From Utricularia gibba (taxonomy: Eukaryota > Streptophyta > Magnoliopsida > Lamiales > Lentibulariaceae), in assembly GCA_002189035.1 (NCBI GenBank), contig NEEC01000020.1, positions 558,001 to 622,000 on the forward strand: a stretch of DNA of 64,000 nt, given 5' to 3'. The notes below the pieces were generated by a model that did no database searches, had not been told where the DNA came from, and saw only the letters and a list, made by a program, of their open reading frames with translations. Positions 40,985-53,870 of this stretch are shown piece by piece (position 1 is the first letter of the stretch; each line of letters opens with the position of its first letter). Both the position numbers and the translations under genes were made by a program.

Positions 40985-42720
40985 TAAATTATTCTATTTT
41001 ATTAAATTTAAAATAATATATCATTTTTAAAAAAATTAATTACACTCAAGTTTGAAACTTAATTTTTGTGTACAAAGATATTATCAACATACATCATTAT
41101 TTAATTATTTTAAAATTTACAACGTTATAATACATATTATTATTTTTAAAAAAAGTTTTCAGTTTTCATTATTATCTCTCATATATGTCGGGTCCAAAGG
41201 TCACCAGAACACTGCACAAGCATATCGAAAACCCGAATCAAAGATCATCCTAACCACTTTTTATATGTTTTAAATTTATTTAAAATTTTAATAATATTTT
41301 CAGATATATTTTAATGACATCATAAATATTTATATTATATAATACATATATTAAAAAAGTTATAGAATTTAATATTAGAACTCGTTTGATAAGATGGCTT
41401 ATCTTAATAATATTGAATATAAATAAAATTAATTTACATATTAATATAAAACTTAAAAAAATTGGATATTTTATAGAGAATGTTATTTAAAATACCCATG
41501 TGTATATAAATTTTTCAAATAATTAAAAATAAATAATATTATATATACCAAAAATAAAAAAATAATTTGACGCATATAAAATAATTGAAGTCATATATAC
41601 ATTTAGTAATAAATAAAAAATATTTATATTTTTTTATATGGCTGCATTACTGTGGGAACGAATGATACGACCCATCCATATCAAACTACCTTTGATCGCA
41701 TAATGTTGAATCACACCTTGTACGATAAAATCCAATTTCTGAATTTATTAAAATATAGATGCTATATTTACGTGTTATATAATAATATCTCTAAATTTTT
41801 GTTTAATTATTTTTAAAATATTTTAGATTATTTTAATTGAAATTTGTACATGTCTATTTTTTTTCTTATCTAAAATCCATTTCTATATCAGAAAAAGGAA
41901 GTTGAAATTTATTATTCCTTGTGTCAAGGTGAAATCATGAGGCTAGTGTTTTGGAGTAGGTGAAAAAAATTATTTTTTAAAATTAAAATAAAAGAATTTT
42001 TTTGATTAATTAGTACAATTTTATAGGAAAAACGCTAAAAACTTATTTGAGAGGATATTAAATATTATTTTAATTTTTATATATAATAAAATAAAAATTC
42101 ATATAATAGATAGGCTTTGTTAATTTTATTATAGTAAAATATGATATTTTCTTTTTTAAAAAATATATATGATAAATAATTATATATAAATATTTTTAAA
42201 ATAATACACAAATTCAATTATAAATTTTTTCTTAAAAAAACTTGATAATTATAAAACAAATTTATATTTTTTAAAATAATTCATTATTGGCAAAAATTAA
42301 TTTTATCTATATTTAATACCTCATAAATTAAAACATATTATCGAACGAGTAAAGAAATTATATACTAACTACATTTTAAAGAATTAAGGATAGTATTTGA
42401 TTTTAATTAAATTGTATTTTAATATTCTCATATCGTATTATAACTATCAAATGCCCATTAATTTCTCATATAGTTCTTTTGACAATGTCCATCTACCGAT
42501 TTTGATTCCAATTTATTCCTTTTTTTATTTTTAGTGAATAAAAATAGTTTTTAAAGTATTTTTTTCAACAGCATTTATACCAAACAAATTTACGCAATCC
42601 TAGCATTATTCAAAAAATAAAAATACACATGAGAAAAAACAAAAATAGCCTGAAGGACGTGTGCGGTGATGGTGCACCGTATCAATGGTATAGACGCGCT
42701 AGGAATGGAGACAAACACAG
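40985..42720. other. AT-rich spacer
   Basis: About 1.7 kb between the divergent-side UBA-domain promoter and the 3' end of NHL. Low complexity, no gene or repeat seen. Confidence 0.5.
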
Positions 42721-42721
42721 C

Positions 42722-43513
42722 CTACCAAAACCACCACTTGACTCTGTAGCCGCAGTCATTGGCAAGAACCCGTGCACCGCTGCTCAGCGAATCCACCGCC
42801 ACGGTGCAGTCAACTTTAACTACGATTCTCCAAGTATTAGCAGATCCGACCCGAATCTTAACCGGAGCCCTAACCCGGACCTCGAAGGCGACTATCCCCA
42901 CCCTCTGTGAGCTGGCCAATAGGCTCCAAAGTCCGCTCCCCAAAACGACGTCGGTTCCGGTCAAGTTCGTCTGGATTAGGGTAACGTTGCGCGGTGGCTG
43001 GTAGAAGACCGGGAGAGCGCCGCTGCTGAGCAACTCGTCCTCGAAGTAAACGTTGGCGGTGCCGTCGTCCAAGTAATAGATTCCGACTTTTCCGTTCGGG
43101 TTATCGGCTCTGACGGTGACGTTGAACACGGGAGAAATTGGAGCGGTCGAGTTACCGTTGAGGTTGATTCCGCTGATCGCGACGTCGGTCACGCTGTAAT
43201 TGGGGGATTTGAAGCGGAACACGAGGTAGAGCACTCCGGCGGCGATTCCGAGCGCGATGATGAAGGAGATGATTAGGCAGAGGAAACAGCAGCAGCAGCG
43301 GCGGCAGCATCCACCGCCGCCGGATCCCCTGTGGCTGAGCGCTTCGAACCTCCTGACGTTCTCCGGCGGAGGTCGTCGGAGGATCTGATCCCTAGGAATC
43401 TGGACGACGTATGCCTCCCCGGTCACCGGCTGTGACTGCTTGGACGAGGAATCGAAGGATGGAGGCTGAGATGATGAGTCAACGGCGGAGGGATGGACTC
43501 TCGGAGTCGCCAT
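42722..43513 (-). CDS. NHL: NDR1/HIN1-like (NHL) protein, LEA_2 domain
   Basis: A 263-aa plasma-membrane protein of the NHL family, linked to defence and abscission or senescence responses. Intronless. The cytosolic N-terminus (VVQIPRDQILRRPPPENVRR) is followed by a Cys-rich juxtamembrane cluster (CCRRCCCCFLCLI) and one transmembrane helix (about residues 75-100). The extracellular LEA_2 domain has FNVTVRADNPNGKVGIYY (the NPN.K/Y motif of the family) and potential N-glycosylation sites. It ends GYRVKWWFW. It resembles the NHL3/NHL6/NHL13 group; the exact ortholog is unclear. Confidence 0.92.
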   Translation of the reverse strand: MATPRVHPSAVDSSSQPPSFDSSSKQSQPVTGEAYVVQIPRDQILRRPPPENVRRFEALSHRGSGGGGCCRRCCCCFLCLIISFIIALGIAAGVLYLVFRFKSPNYSVTDVAISGINLNGNSTAPISPVFNVTVRADNPNGKVGIYYLDDGTANVYFEDELLSSGALPVFYQPPRNVTLIQTNLTGTDVVLGSGLWSLLASSQRVGIVAFEVRVRAPVKIRVGSANTWRIVVKVDCTVAVDSLSSGARVLANDCGYRVKWWFW

Positions 43514-43639
43514 TTTCCCAGCACAAAAGAAGCTTAGCTCTGAGGGCGTCGTACGTCACACAATTTAAACGGAAACTAAAGCGCGTCGCGGGCTGGGGAA
43601 AACGCGTACCTCAGGTGCTACGCCTAAGAGGCGCGTCAG

Positions 43640-44390
43640 TTTAGTAGAGTAGACATTTTCTACGAAAAAAAGATACATATTAAATTTTGGTTGAAAAATT
43701 CCAGATGTTACTTCTTTACCATCTCAAACATTTATTTATGATAAAATTATAATAACATTTTAAACATTTTAAAGAGTATATGATGTACGATTGTAATCAG
43801 AACAATGTCATGATTTAAGGGACAAATTGTTATAAAATAAAAAATTGAGAAATATATAATTTAATTTTGAAACCTGAAAATTAAATTGTTTATACTGATT
43901 ATAATTTAGAAAATTTTCCTCAAACTCTACCCATTTATTTATATAAAATATTATTTCAATTCATTAAAAATAGAATAAAATAATAAAAAAACTAAAAAAG
44001 CCTCAATTCAATGCGAGATTCTTTTGAATCTTGCTCCAATTTTGACATACTTTTTCAACTTGTAGGCATAAATCTGACTGTTTTTTCACACTGTTTATTA
44101 AAAATATATATTTTTTAAATATTCGATATATGAATATATTATAAAAATAAAATTTGAAATAAATTCAACAGAAAATAACCATAATAAAATAAAATGATAA
44201 AAAATAGTGAGGTACAAACTCTTTCACAATCCACTACCTAAGAGTTGGCATCGTGTATCAGGGATTATGCTACTGGAAGCAAAATGCGTTATGCGATGTA
44301 GGTTGGGGGAGGAGCTTGCAGCCGTTATTCTTGCTCAGGCAACTTTCTCCCTCTGCTTTGAAAATCCTTGCTTCAGCTCTTCCAGTATTG
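43640..44390. other. AT-rich spacer upstream of NHL
   Basis: No gene recognised before the kinase relic at 44395. Low complexity. Confidence 0.5.
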
Positions 44391-44394
44391 AACC

Positions 44395-44600
44395 GCGAAA
44401 AATTCTCTGGTTTCAGATCCCGATGAATCACGCCCATGGAACGGCGCGATCTGAAGGATCGTGCGCAGCCGCGATGCGGCGGCGTGTTCCGCGTAACGTC
44501 TGAGGGCGATTATCCGATCGCAAGATTCGCCGCCGGCGCAGAGGTCCACATGTTCGGCGGCTTGTCAGATTATGCGTGATGGGAGCCTCTATGCGAAAGT
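44395..44600 (-). pseudogene. Calcium-dependent protein kinase (CDPK) fragment
   Basis: On the minus strand 44556-44440 encodes VDLCAGGESCDRII, then RRYAEHAAASRLRTILQI, the hinge and helix D-E region of CDPKs. After a short deletion and frame change it encodes MGVIHRDLKPENF, the catalytic loop (near 44440-44398). Both flanks are unrelated AT-rich sequence. It is too short to be a gene, probably an old insertion or the remnant of a deleted CDPK gene. Confidence 0.8.
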
Positions 44601-44922
44601 CTTCGGTATCTTATTTTTGGAGCAATTTTATTCATGTCAAATTCTGAATAATTAAATTATTAAATACTATACGACATAATTAAAAATTTAAAAAATAGAA
44701 GGTATTTGCATCAACACAATAAAATCACGTGGATCGAAACGAGTGGGGGCGGGAAAGCAGGGGGCGGTTACGGGATCAGGTTTTCTCACTGGAGAAGAAG
44801 ACCATCTCTCATCAACAAGAACGAGAACCAGAAGCAGAGGAAGCGGAGGAAGACACGAAAAAGAACCCATTGAATCTGACCGGAAAACCGATCGGGATGA
44901 GCAGGCGGCATCGACGGAGAGA

Positions 44923-46923
44923 ATGAAACCCAGAATCCCGAATTCGATCAACTCTGGTGCGATCTGGGGCCATTGCAGAGCTCCACTGATATTCGCCTTA
45001 ACCCTCTACTTCCTCTTCACCGTCTCCGATTTCTTCTCCTTCTCCGCCAGCGAGAACCCACAATTCGATTCCCCGACGAATCTCAACCATCTGCTCTTCG
45101 GCCTCCTTGGAACCGACCAGGCCTGGCAATTCCGCCGGAACTACATCGAGTCGTGGTGGCGCCCGAAGGTAACTCGGGGATTCCTCTTCCTCGACAAGTC
45201 TCCTAACCCGTCGCTCCTCCCATGGTCGGAATCCTCTCCCCCGTACCGAATTTCTTCGGATCTACGGGAGTTTCTCAACAGATCAGATGTCAAGGCACAG
45301 AGGATGGTGAATGGGATCATGGAGGTAGTGCGGGAGGTTGAAAATTCGAATTCGTTTTCCAATCTGAGATGGCTGGTGATGGGCGACGACGATTCGATTT
45401 TCTTCGTGGATAACCTTGTGGATGTGCTCTCGAAATACGATCACCGGAAGTATCAGTACCTGGGGGCGCAGTCGGAGTTCATCTTCTCCAACTACTGGTT
45501 CTCCTTCAATCAGGCGTTCGGCGGCGGAGGGATTATCCTCAGCTTCCCGTTGGCCAGAGCTCTGGCCAGAGACATGAGGAACTGCTTGAAACGATACGTC
45601 TATCTCAACTCCGCCGACAACACCACCAGGGCTTGCATTTCCGATATCGGATCGGAGCTCTCTCCTCACCGGGGAACCCATCAGGTACTCGGAAGCTTAA
45701 AATAGAAACCTTTCTATTTCTGAATTTCTGAAATAAAATGTTATTTTTAAAAATGGGTGTAGTTTGTTAGTATAACTATAAATTATCATAAGTATAAATA
45801 GTTTAATTCTTCAATTTTCAAAATTGTATTATCTGCCCTTCAGTTTAACTTTTGTGTAAATAGTTTATTTTTAAACTTATAAAATTATATATTTAACCTT
45901 TTATATTTAAAGTTTGTTGTACGATTTTAATAATTGTTTGGATCTTTATTGTATATTTAATCATTTCATGTTTAATTTTTAATATTTTGGTCTTAGTTGT
46001 TTGATTTATTTTTTAAAAAATTATTGAAATCTTCATTGTATAATTTTGATAAATTAAAGTATTTTTATATAATTTTAAAAATTACGAAATTAAAACATTT
46101 ATATTGATCTTAATTTGAAATATTATTATTGTAATTTTATTACTAAAAAATGTAAAATAGAATAATAGGAGTGATCGAATCTACTGTCCCCATGCAGCTC
46201 GACTTTCGCGGGGACATTTCCGGCCTGCTGTCAGCCCATCCGCTGTCCCCCGTGCTCTCCCTTCACCATTTCGAGTTCGTGGAGCCAATATTTCCGGCGA
46301 TGGACCGGTACAGTGGCGCGCGCCACCTGATGAAGGCGGCGGCCGCCGACCAGTCACGGATGCTGCAGCAGACCATCTGCCACCACCGGGGAACCGGTGG
46401 TCGGTGTCGATCTCGTGGGGGTACGCGGCGTACATCTACGAGAGCATTCTGCCGCGGAGCCATCTGCAGGCTCCGATAGAGACGTTCCAGAAATGGATCG
46501 ACACGCCGGGGCCGCCGCACTACATGTTCAACACGCGCCTCCCGCCCACGGAGCCCTGCCTGACCCCCCACACCTTCCATCTCGAGTCGGTGCGGAAGGC
46601 TCCCATGGGCCACGAAGTACGGACCACGTACTCCCGCTCCGCCGCGCGCGGGAGGTCGCCGTGCGATCCCAGAAACGGGCGATCGGCGGACTTCGTCCGT
46701 GTGATTCAGGTCCTTTCTCCGGCGACGAAGAGGACCGAGGTCAGTGCCTCCTCCTTCCTCCTCCTACCTCCCAACTCTGTACGCCTTACAGATAATGCAT
46801 TTCTCTTTCTCTTTCTCTTTGGTGCAGACCGATCGGTGCGAGTGCTGCGATGTGATCAGAGTGGGAGCTGAGAATTTGCAGGTGAGGATCAGAAGGTGCG
46901 TTACAGGCGAAGTCATAGCTTAG
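44923..46923 (+). CDS. DUF604 / fringe-like glycosyltransferase (GT31-type), 3 exons, one frame break
   Basis: A Golgi type II membrane protein of a plant family related to fringe-type beta-1,3-glycosyltransferases; the acceptor is unknown. Exons are 44923-45684, 46198-46739 and 46828-46923. A signal anchor lies at about residues 20-37. The metal-binding DxD motif is in LRWLVMGDDDSIFF. YQYLGAQSE and FGGGGIILSFPLARAL follow, and then LDFRGDISGLLSAHP opens exon 2. Within exon 2 the frame shifts at 46388-46392: CACCGGGGAACCGG reads correctly only with one more G (HRGNRWSVSISWGY). Adding one base gives 1401 nt (466 aa) with all later junctions in phase, ending RRCVTGEVIA. Conservation on both sides suggests a missing base in the assembly rather than a dead gene. 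Confidence 0.85.
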
Positions 46924-46989
46924 GTTTGCGGCCAAAGGAAATTTTGTTGGATCCCACGGTGGGACCCACTTCTATAGTGGGCCCATTCT

Positions 46990-47650
46990 GTTTTTTTTTT
47001 TTTTTAATTTTATAATTAACAAATTTCATTTTGCTTTACATTATATAATATAAAATTTAAATTTAAATATGTTTTGATAAAACATGAAAATTTATTTTAT
47101 ATTAAATAATATATATTATATATATATGATTAATTAATAATATATATTAATATAATATGTCATTTATGTCGTACTCGATATAAGATATCTTTTGAAAATC
47201 AACATAATATCATTTTTCAAATCTCAAGATTTCATTGTACGACTTGGCTCTCATGGGTCAATACGATCGATTCGGAATAAGCTTCTAAAAAGTATGTTGT
47301 GTGTATCTTAAACTATCATGATTTATAAAATATAGTAAGATTTCTATCATATGTTTCATGGAAAAAAAAGCATAGACTTAAAATTAACATAATACCATAT
47401 TTCAAGTTCCAGCCTTCATCGGCCGATCACTCTGTTATGGTTCAATGCGACCATTTTGAATTGTGCTTAGAAATGGTATATTGTGTGTAGTAAAAATCAT
47501 CAGGTTTGTAATCATAAAGTAGTCTAATTTATATTTAATAACGAATTAAAGCATTTTAAATTCATTAAGACGGGTCGGTACTCTGGATTCAACCCGCATA
47601 TCCAACGAATCGGATTCGGATCATCGGATTCGGGTGATCCGAATCCACGA
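46990..47650. repeat. AT-rich spacer with a diverged tandem repeat
   Basis: About 47195-47345 and 47380-47530 resemble each other (AAAAT.AACATAATA.CAT, ATGG.TCAAT.CGA, GTAT.TTGTGTGTA). Divergence is high. No coding potential; the repeat ends before the TRAUCO promoter, which has TGGGCC and GGCCCA near 47669 and 47697. Confidence 0.45.
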
Positions 47651-47791
47651 ACTAGCTCTAGCATGATGGGCCTTGTAGCCCAATTACATGTACGCCGGCC
47701 CAACCCGAAAAAACAAGTAATTAAAAAAGAAAATAGTTTTCTTCATTCCCCCGTTTGCGTTTTGAACGATTACGGTTTGTCTGTGTGCCCG

Positions 47792-49713
47792 ATGGAGGAT
47801 TTACAGGCAGCTTGCGGGGACGTTGCCGGCAACAATGGAGAGGGAGGATCCAACTCTACTCTGCCGCAGGATGCCAGCGTTTCCTGTGGAGTGGAACCGC
47901 ATCAGCTGACTTCAGTGACGGCGGAAGTGGAAAACGAACTTGGGCTGTCGGAGAGGCGAGCAGGAGGTGTTGAGGAAGAGGGGAATAATGATGACCTTGG
48001 AGGTGCCGTGATGGAAGAAGTTTCAAATCTTGGATCATCTGATGGCCGAGAGAGGGAAAAAATTGATAGTGATGGCGGCGACGATTCTCGAAATGAAGTG
48101 GTGGGAGAGGAAGAGGAAGCAGTGGAGGAGCCTTTGTTGAAGAAGCAAAAGCGGGTATTGGATTTACCGAATTCGGATGGATTCGAGCCGGAGAAGAGTG
48201 TTGTAGGTATTGAAGAAGAGGACAATAACGGTACTACTAGGGATTTTCTGATGGAAGGAGTTTCAAATCCTGGCCAGAAAACGCTTAAAATTGGACATGA
48301 TAGCGAGGAAGATTCTCGAAATGAAGTATTGAAAGAGGAAGGAGAAGCAGAGGAGGAACCTGACTTGAAGAAACCAAAGCAGCTCCCGGATTTACCGCGT
48401 TCCGTTGAATTCGAACAGGACGTAACAGAAACGCCGCCGCCGGGGGCAGCGGCTGAGATAATTCCGGAGCAAACGGGAAGAGGAAAACAACCAAGCGGAA
48501 AAACATGGAAGAAATCGAAGAAAAGTAAGGATGTGTGGACAACAACAACTCGGAAGGGAAAGAAAAAGCTGAAGAACTTTACAAAGGCTAATCAAACCTC
48601 GCAGAATCCCTCTATTGACGATGCTGCAGCAGAAGAGAAGCTGTTCATTACCCCAATCCCTAGATTTCCTGATCGAAGCGATGATGGCCCAGAAATGAAA
48701 ATCAGCCTTTCTAAGGTTTACAAGGCAGAAAAAGTTGAACTGAGTGATGATAGGCTATCTGCAAGCAGCACAAAGGGGTATAGAATGGTGAGAGCAACTC
48801 GTGGGGTGAGTGAAGGTGCTTGGTACTTTGAGATTACAGTTACACATTTGGGGGAATCCGGACATACGAGGTTAGGTTGGTCGACTGAGAAGGCGGATTT
48901 GCAGGCACCGGTAGGATATGATGAGAATAGTTATGGTTATAGAGATGTTGATGGGAGTAAAGTCCATAAGGCATTGAGAGAGAAGTATGGAGCTGAAGGC
49001 TACAAAGAAGGTGATGTACTAGGATTTTACATAAATTTGCCTGATGGTGAGTCCTATGCTCCGGCACCTCGACGACTCGTTTGGCACAAGGGCAACGTTA
49101 TGTTTGTGCTACTGAAGACAAGGAAGATGCCCCCAAAAAGGTTCCAGGTAATTTCTTTGAGCTTGTGATGATGATATCGTATTCTGTTTTGAGGTGTTAG
49201 ATTACTTCATACGGTATTTGCCATTTCTTTTCAGCTGAGGTGAATTTTCTGTTAGCCTTTTACAAGAAAATGAATATCATTAATACTTGTACATTAAGTT
49301 CGGTACTTGGCATATGCATACAATGGTCTAGCAATTTTGGAGTGTTCCATAATCAGTAGTAGTTATTTATTTGATTCTCTATTCTAACTCTTGGAAAATT
49401 TTCTATTCTAATGATTTTATATATATATATATATATCAGGAAGTGAGATATCCTACTTCAAAAACGGACTTTTCCAGGGTGCTGCATTCACAGAAATTTA
49501 TGGTGGTCGGTACTACCCGCAGCTTCAATGTACACGCTTCCAAATCAGCCAGCTTGTGTCGTTAAGTTTAACTTTGGTCCTGACTTTGAAAGCTTCCCTG
49601 AAGACTTTGGTGGATCACCTGCACCAAGGCCAATGAGTGAAGTCCCATACCAAAGTTATGATGACAGAGTTGTTGAAAACGGTGTGTCCAGTTACCAACA
49701 CAGTAATAGTTAA
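47792..49713 (+). CDS. TRO: TRAUCO, plant Ash2 homolog (SPRY domain), two frame breaks
   Basis: Ash2-type subunit of COMPASS-like H3K4 methyltransferase complexes, nuclear. Exons are 47792-49147 and 49440-49713. The N-terminal half is acidic and disordered, with lysine clusters ([10 protein letters not shown]). The SPRY domain runs from [20 protein letters not shown] through [32 protein letters not shown] and [11 protein letters not shown]. Two single-base losses break it. At 49097-49099 (AACGTTATG) the frame should change to give [17 protein letters not shown]. At 49516-49518 (TACCCGCAG) it should give [15 protein letters not shown]. With both bases restored the two exons total 1632 nt (543 aa), in phase. 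Both sites are short homopolymers, so assembly error is likely. An alternative last intron (49682-50076) would give a different tail ending near 50149. ATG 47792 (MEDLQAAC) is preferred over 47663. Confidence 0.85.
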
Positions 49714-50500
49714 CCAGTTTCCATAGTACCAAGTAATCTGACTTGAGGCATTGTTTCCTTTCGTTGCGTTCTAATATTGTCATAATTTCTACATGGTAAT
49801 CCACTGGTGGCTGATGCAGAATTTCTACAGTAACAATATAGAATTCTTGATACGTTTTGAATATGATACAGGCTATTCTCTCTATATATGCCGCTATTGG
49901 AGATGCTCCTTGAATTTTTTATTTGGAGAGCAATTTCTATCTTTTCATTCCTTGCCTTTTTTGATATATTGTGATTGCTGCGAAGGTTCAATGCTTTTCG
50001 TGCTTTTTGTTGGTTGGAAAGTGGGAAGTGGGAGTTTCAGAATGCTGAACTCTGAAATATTGTATCTGATGACAGGGAATTCATGGAATAGTTCCAAAAT
50101 GTGCCATATGGTCAACGAGGGAAACACTGAGATCGTGAAAGCTGGTTAAGAATAGCCAGGCGGGCCGTGTTCTGTAAGTAGAATGAGCTGTTTGACTGTG
50201 TACATGCGGATCATGCTCTTGTCTCTCGCATGCTACCAGCTAGTGGAAACATGCTGAATCTATGCTTGTAGTATCAATGAAAGCCTTGTTTTTTTTTTTT
50301 TTCCATAGCCCCTCTTTAGCTATAAACTTTTTTATTTTTCTTATATTTGGGGACATCGGATAAATAGGAGCATTGCAGAAAAGATTACTATTCAATACCT
50401 AAACATTTCCCTTGTAACAAAGGCACCATGACAAGTGATGTGTACAGAAAAATGGCAGAGTTCTTGACATTCTGGACAGTGACAGCCATGGAAGAGGTAT

Positions 50501-53500
50501 CTAGGGGATGGGAGAGTTCAGCCCTTCTTGAGAAGATAAAGGGTGGAGGTTGTGGTACCTTCTGGAGGAAACTGATGGCCGTCTCCTGAATGAAGGTTGC
50601 TGCTTGAATCGGTGCAGCACTTGTTTGGCGTATAGCGACTGGAAAACAGGGCCGGCCTTCTCCCGGAGCTTGAGAGTGATGAAGAACACAAGGCGGTAGC
50701 ATATGATCAGTGCATACAACGCAGACAGATCCCACCATTTGGAATGATCAATGGGTAGCTTGAACGTCTTTGTGACCACATCCTCGCCAGTTATTTTCGG
50801 ATTCCCAGGCACCAAAGGATCGAAAACCAGTCCAAGCATGTCATTTTTGAATCCTCCCTATGGAAACCAGATTGAAAGCAATCAGGATGGACCATGGCGA
50901 CAACAAGGGCGGCCATAAACTTACCTGCAGTGCCCATGAACCGAAGCCGATATACGACATGGGGTAGCGCCAGAACAGCTTTGGGAGGTCGGAGAGGAAC
51001 CGGTAGTAACCGGCTGTCAGCATCATGATCCCCTTGTGTTGCATCATGCAATAAGATGAGGTAAGGGACTCTGCTGATTCTCAGTTTATTAACAGATGGT
51101 GCATTGAAATTTACTTACAAGAACTCCAGCCCCAGCTATGATTCCCATCAGGAAGTTAGGGACAAGTGAAGCCACGATCATCATCACACTCTCCACCATA
51201 GCAATGCATCCGAACAGATTCAGGCAAAAGAAGATGTAGTGTGAGAACTCAGTTCGGAATTTCACCATGTAGAATGTTATGGTTCCAGCCAGCATCGCCA
51301 CGGCAACCAAAAATGGAAAAGAAGAGAGGAAGTTTGAGATGATAAAGGTGGAAACACCATAGTATCCATTGTGTCTCTCCCGGTAAAACACCTGCTTTCC
51401 ACAAAATGAAGGTTAGTCTTCCATCATCATAACACAAGTCACTTGTTCCTTTGCAGTGTCCTTGTTACCTTCATCTCTTCGATGAAAGATGGAAACCCTC
51501 CAATCGACATGAAGGTCATGAAGCCTGTAACAAAACCAGCACAAGCTCCCCTAGCCAGAATTGAGGAGTAACTGGTTCCAACATCATAGAACAGTGTTCC
51601 AACGCATATGGCTACCATGATGTATATGACTACTCTGGACCAGTAGTATCCAACATCCCTATTCATATTTATGAATGATCTTTGTGTTAATGTCACTAGC
51701 TGCTGCGGCCAACTTGCTCGGCTCCCCTTGATCCAATCTAGGTCCAGCATCCGCTGCACAATTCGCTTATACTTCAGAGAGAAGTTGAATTGATCCGAAC
51801 AAATTGTTTGATTTGACTTACAACTTCAGATGCTTCTTTCATCTTCAATCTTCTGTTTCTAGCATAATCTGAGTGCCTGTAGCTATCAACAAGAATAGAC
51901 TTGATATTTGTTGTGTTTAAACTCATTACAGGATCAACAGTTTCTTCTTTGTCCTGTCATGAATCACATGTCAAAGCCCATGGAGACTTACTTCTTCATG
52001 CCCTGGTGAAGAAAACACAAACATTGCAAGTATTCGTTCATACATGGAGCCTTAGGGAGCCTTTCAATGTGGCCGTCACGATATCGAAGTCCAAGTTGAT
52101 GCAGCGGAGGAAATGATCTGACGGGTTTCTTCTACTTGAGCATGGAAACCCTGCTTCTGCAAAAAACTAAAGATTTTGCATAGTCAGTGGATTTTCGTTA
52201 GAACAAGGTCTCCAAGGTAACTAAGTTCAGACATTGCCTTTGTTGCTTGTTTGGCTTCACCAAAGTATACTGTTTCACCCCCAGACAGCAAACACAGGTC
52301 ATCAAACAAAGCAAAAACTTCACTACTCGGCTGATGGATGGAGGAGATGACAGTTCTTCCATCTCGTGCAAGATTCTTAATAGACTGGACAACAAAGAAT
52401 GCTGATGCACTATCAAGTCCGCTGGTAGGCTCATCCAGAAACATCAGGTGAGGCCGTGTTAGAATCTCAAGAGCAATGCTCAATCTCTTCTTTTCTCCAC
52501 CACTGATACCTCTACGCTGCCAGTTTCCCACCAGGCGATCGGCGCAATCAAGAAGCCCCATCTCCATGATGGATCCCTCGACAATGCTATTTATCCCCAT
52601 TTTGGTCATGGAACGAGGAAGCCTCAGATGAGCAGAGTATGTCAAGGTTTCTCTGATGGTAAGAGTTCCCAATAGTACATCCTCTTGTGTCACATATGCC
52701 TGAACACATCATTCACATTGCCCATGTCAACCAATAGATGAAATGAAACACTCTGATCCAACAACGGTCTGAAGTGATTCAGGTTTGAAGCGAATGAACT
52801 TGTGACATATCTTGGAACATCATCACAAGGAGCATAACTGAAATGTAGTGAGTTACTTACAACAACACCGTAGTCCAAACTCTGCTTCCTCCCATTGAGA
52901 AGAACATTCCCAGTCATGACAGTGTTTCTTGATAATCTACCTGCAGAAATCAATGAGAAATAATCGACAATGATCTTCCTAAGAACATCATGTTTACACT
53001 TTCTCTTTTAACCTTGGTTTGGTTGTTCATACACTCCCCACACATCATACCTCCATATTTCAACCATTTGATTAGACTGTGATCCATTGGGTTCCCAGTA
53101 AATGCATAGTATCAACTTCAGTGGCGACCAATTTAGAGCACTTCCACTGAGAACCAGAAACCTCACAAATTTTGGTAGCTATTCTACCACCTTACACGGA
53201 TTAGAAAAGAGCAGAGTGAGGTCACCAAGCCCTACATGCAATTCAATAACCCCAGTATTATGGGCATCTCCATGTTCGGTATCACTATCCCCACTAGCCA
53301 CTAGCCTTGATAACAAGGCACTGAAATCCATTAATCTTTTGAATGAAATAACCACCACCCCAAATAACCCCACAGCAACTAGAATATCAATCTGTGTACG
53401 TAGAGCTTTTGTACTTAAAAGAATGAATAATCATACAGCCGTAAAAGTTGCATTCTGGTAGTTCTTTTTAATAGACTCGAGGATGACATTAAAAACAGTG

Positions 53501-53870
53501 AAGCCAAGCCAACATATTTCATCAAGTGTTAGGGAGGCGACATTAAAGGGTGAGGTTCAAAACGAGTTCAAGTGGCCGAGACACTAGGAAAGGAAGAAAA
53601 ACCTGCCAAAGCATCAAGAAGGGTTGATTTCCCTGACCCGGATGGACCCATCACAGCCATGATCCGACCCGGTTCGGCATACCCGTTTAGCCCATTCAGC
53701 AGCTTCCTTGCCGGCCCATGCCCGAAATTGGGCAGCACCACCGTCAATTCCTCCCACACCAGATACGCCTCCCCGCTTCTTCTATCCTCAAACCCCACCG
53801 CCGCCCCATCCCGACTTCCTGTAGCCGCCGCCAACACCGAGCTACTCCCTCCTGCAACCTCGATTTCCAT
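50501..53870 (-). CDS. ABCG: ABCG (white-brown complex) half-size transporter, 9 exons
   Basis: Half-size ABC transporter of the ABCG11/ABCG12 cuticular-lipid type; works as a dimer at the plasma membrane. Minus-strand exons: 53870-53603, 52940-52861, 52699-52238, 52166-52044, 51953-51822, 51753-51469, 51391-51119, 51032-50925 and 50857-50501 (2088 nt, 695 aa). The nucleotide-binding domain has Walker [10 protein letters not shown], the signature [15 protein letters not shown], Walker [19 protein letters not shown] and H-loop [20 protein letters not shown] links to six membrane spans ([72 protein letters not shown]). Intron 3 (52167-52237) has a GC donor (AAG then GCAATG), the only non-GT donor here. 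Start is ATG 53870 (MEIEVAGG). No frame breaks. Confidence 0.9.

Noticed and set aside
46181-46613. Arg/Pro-rich minus-strand ORFs
   Set aside because: Antisense to the GC-rich exon 2 of the DUF604 gene; no independent support.
47902-48225. 107-codon minus-strand ORF, Ser/Pro-rich
   Set aside because: Antisense shadow of the acidic, GAA-rich TRAUCO coding sequence.
51992-52002. Possible 11-nt micro-exon in the ABCG gene
   Set aside because: It has AG and GT borders but its length breaks the frame, whereas joining 52044 directly to 51953 keeps phase.
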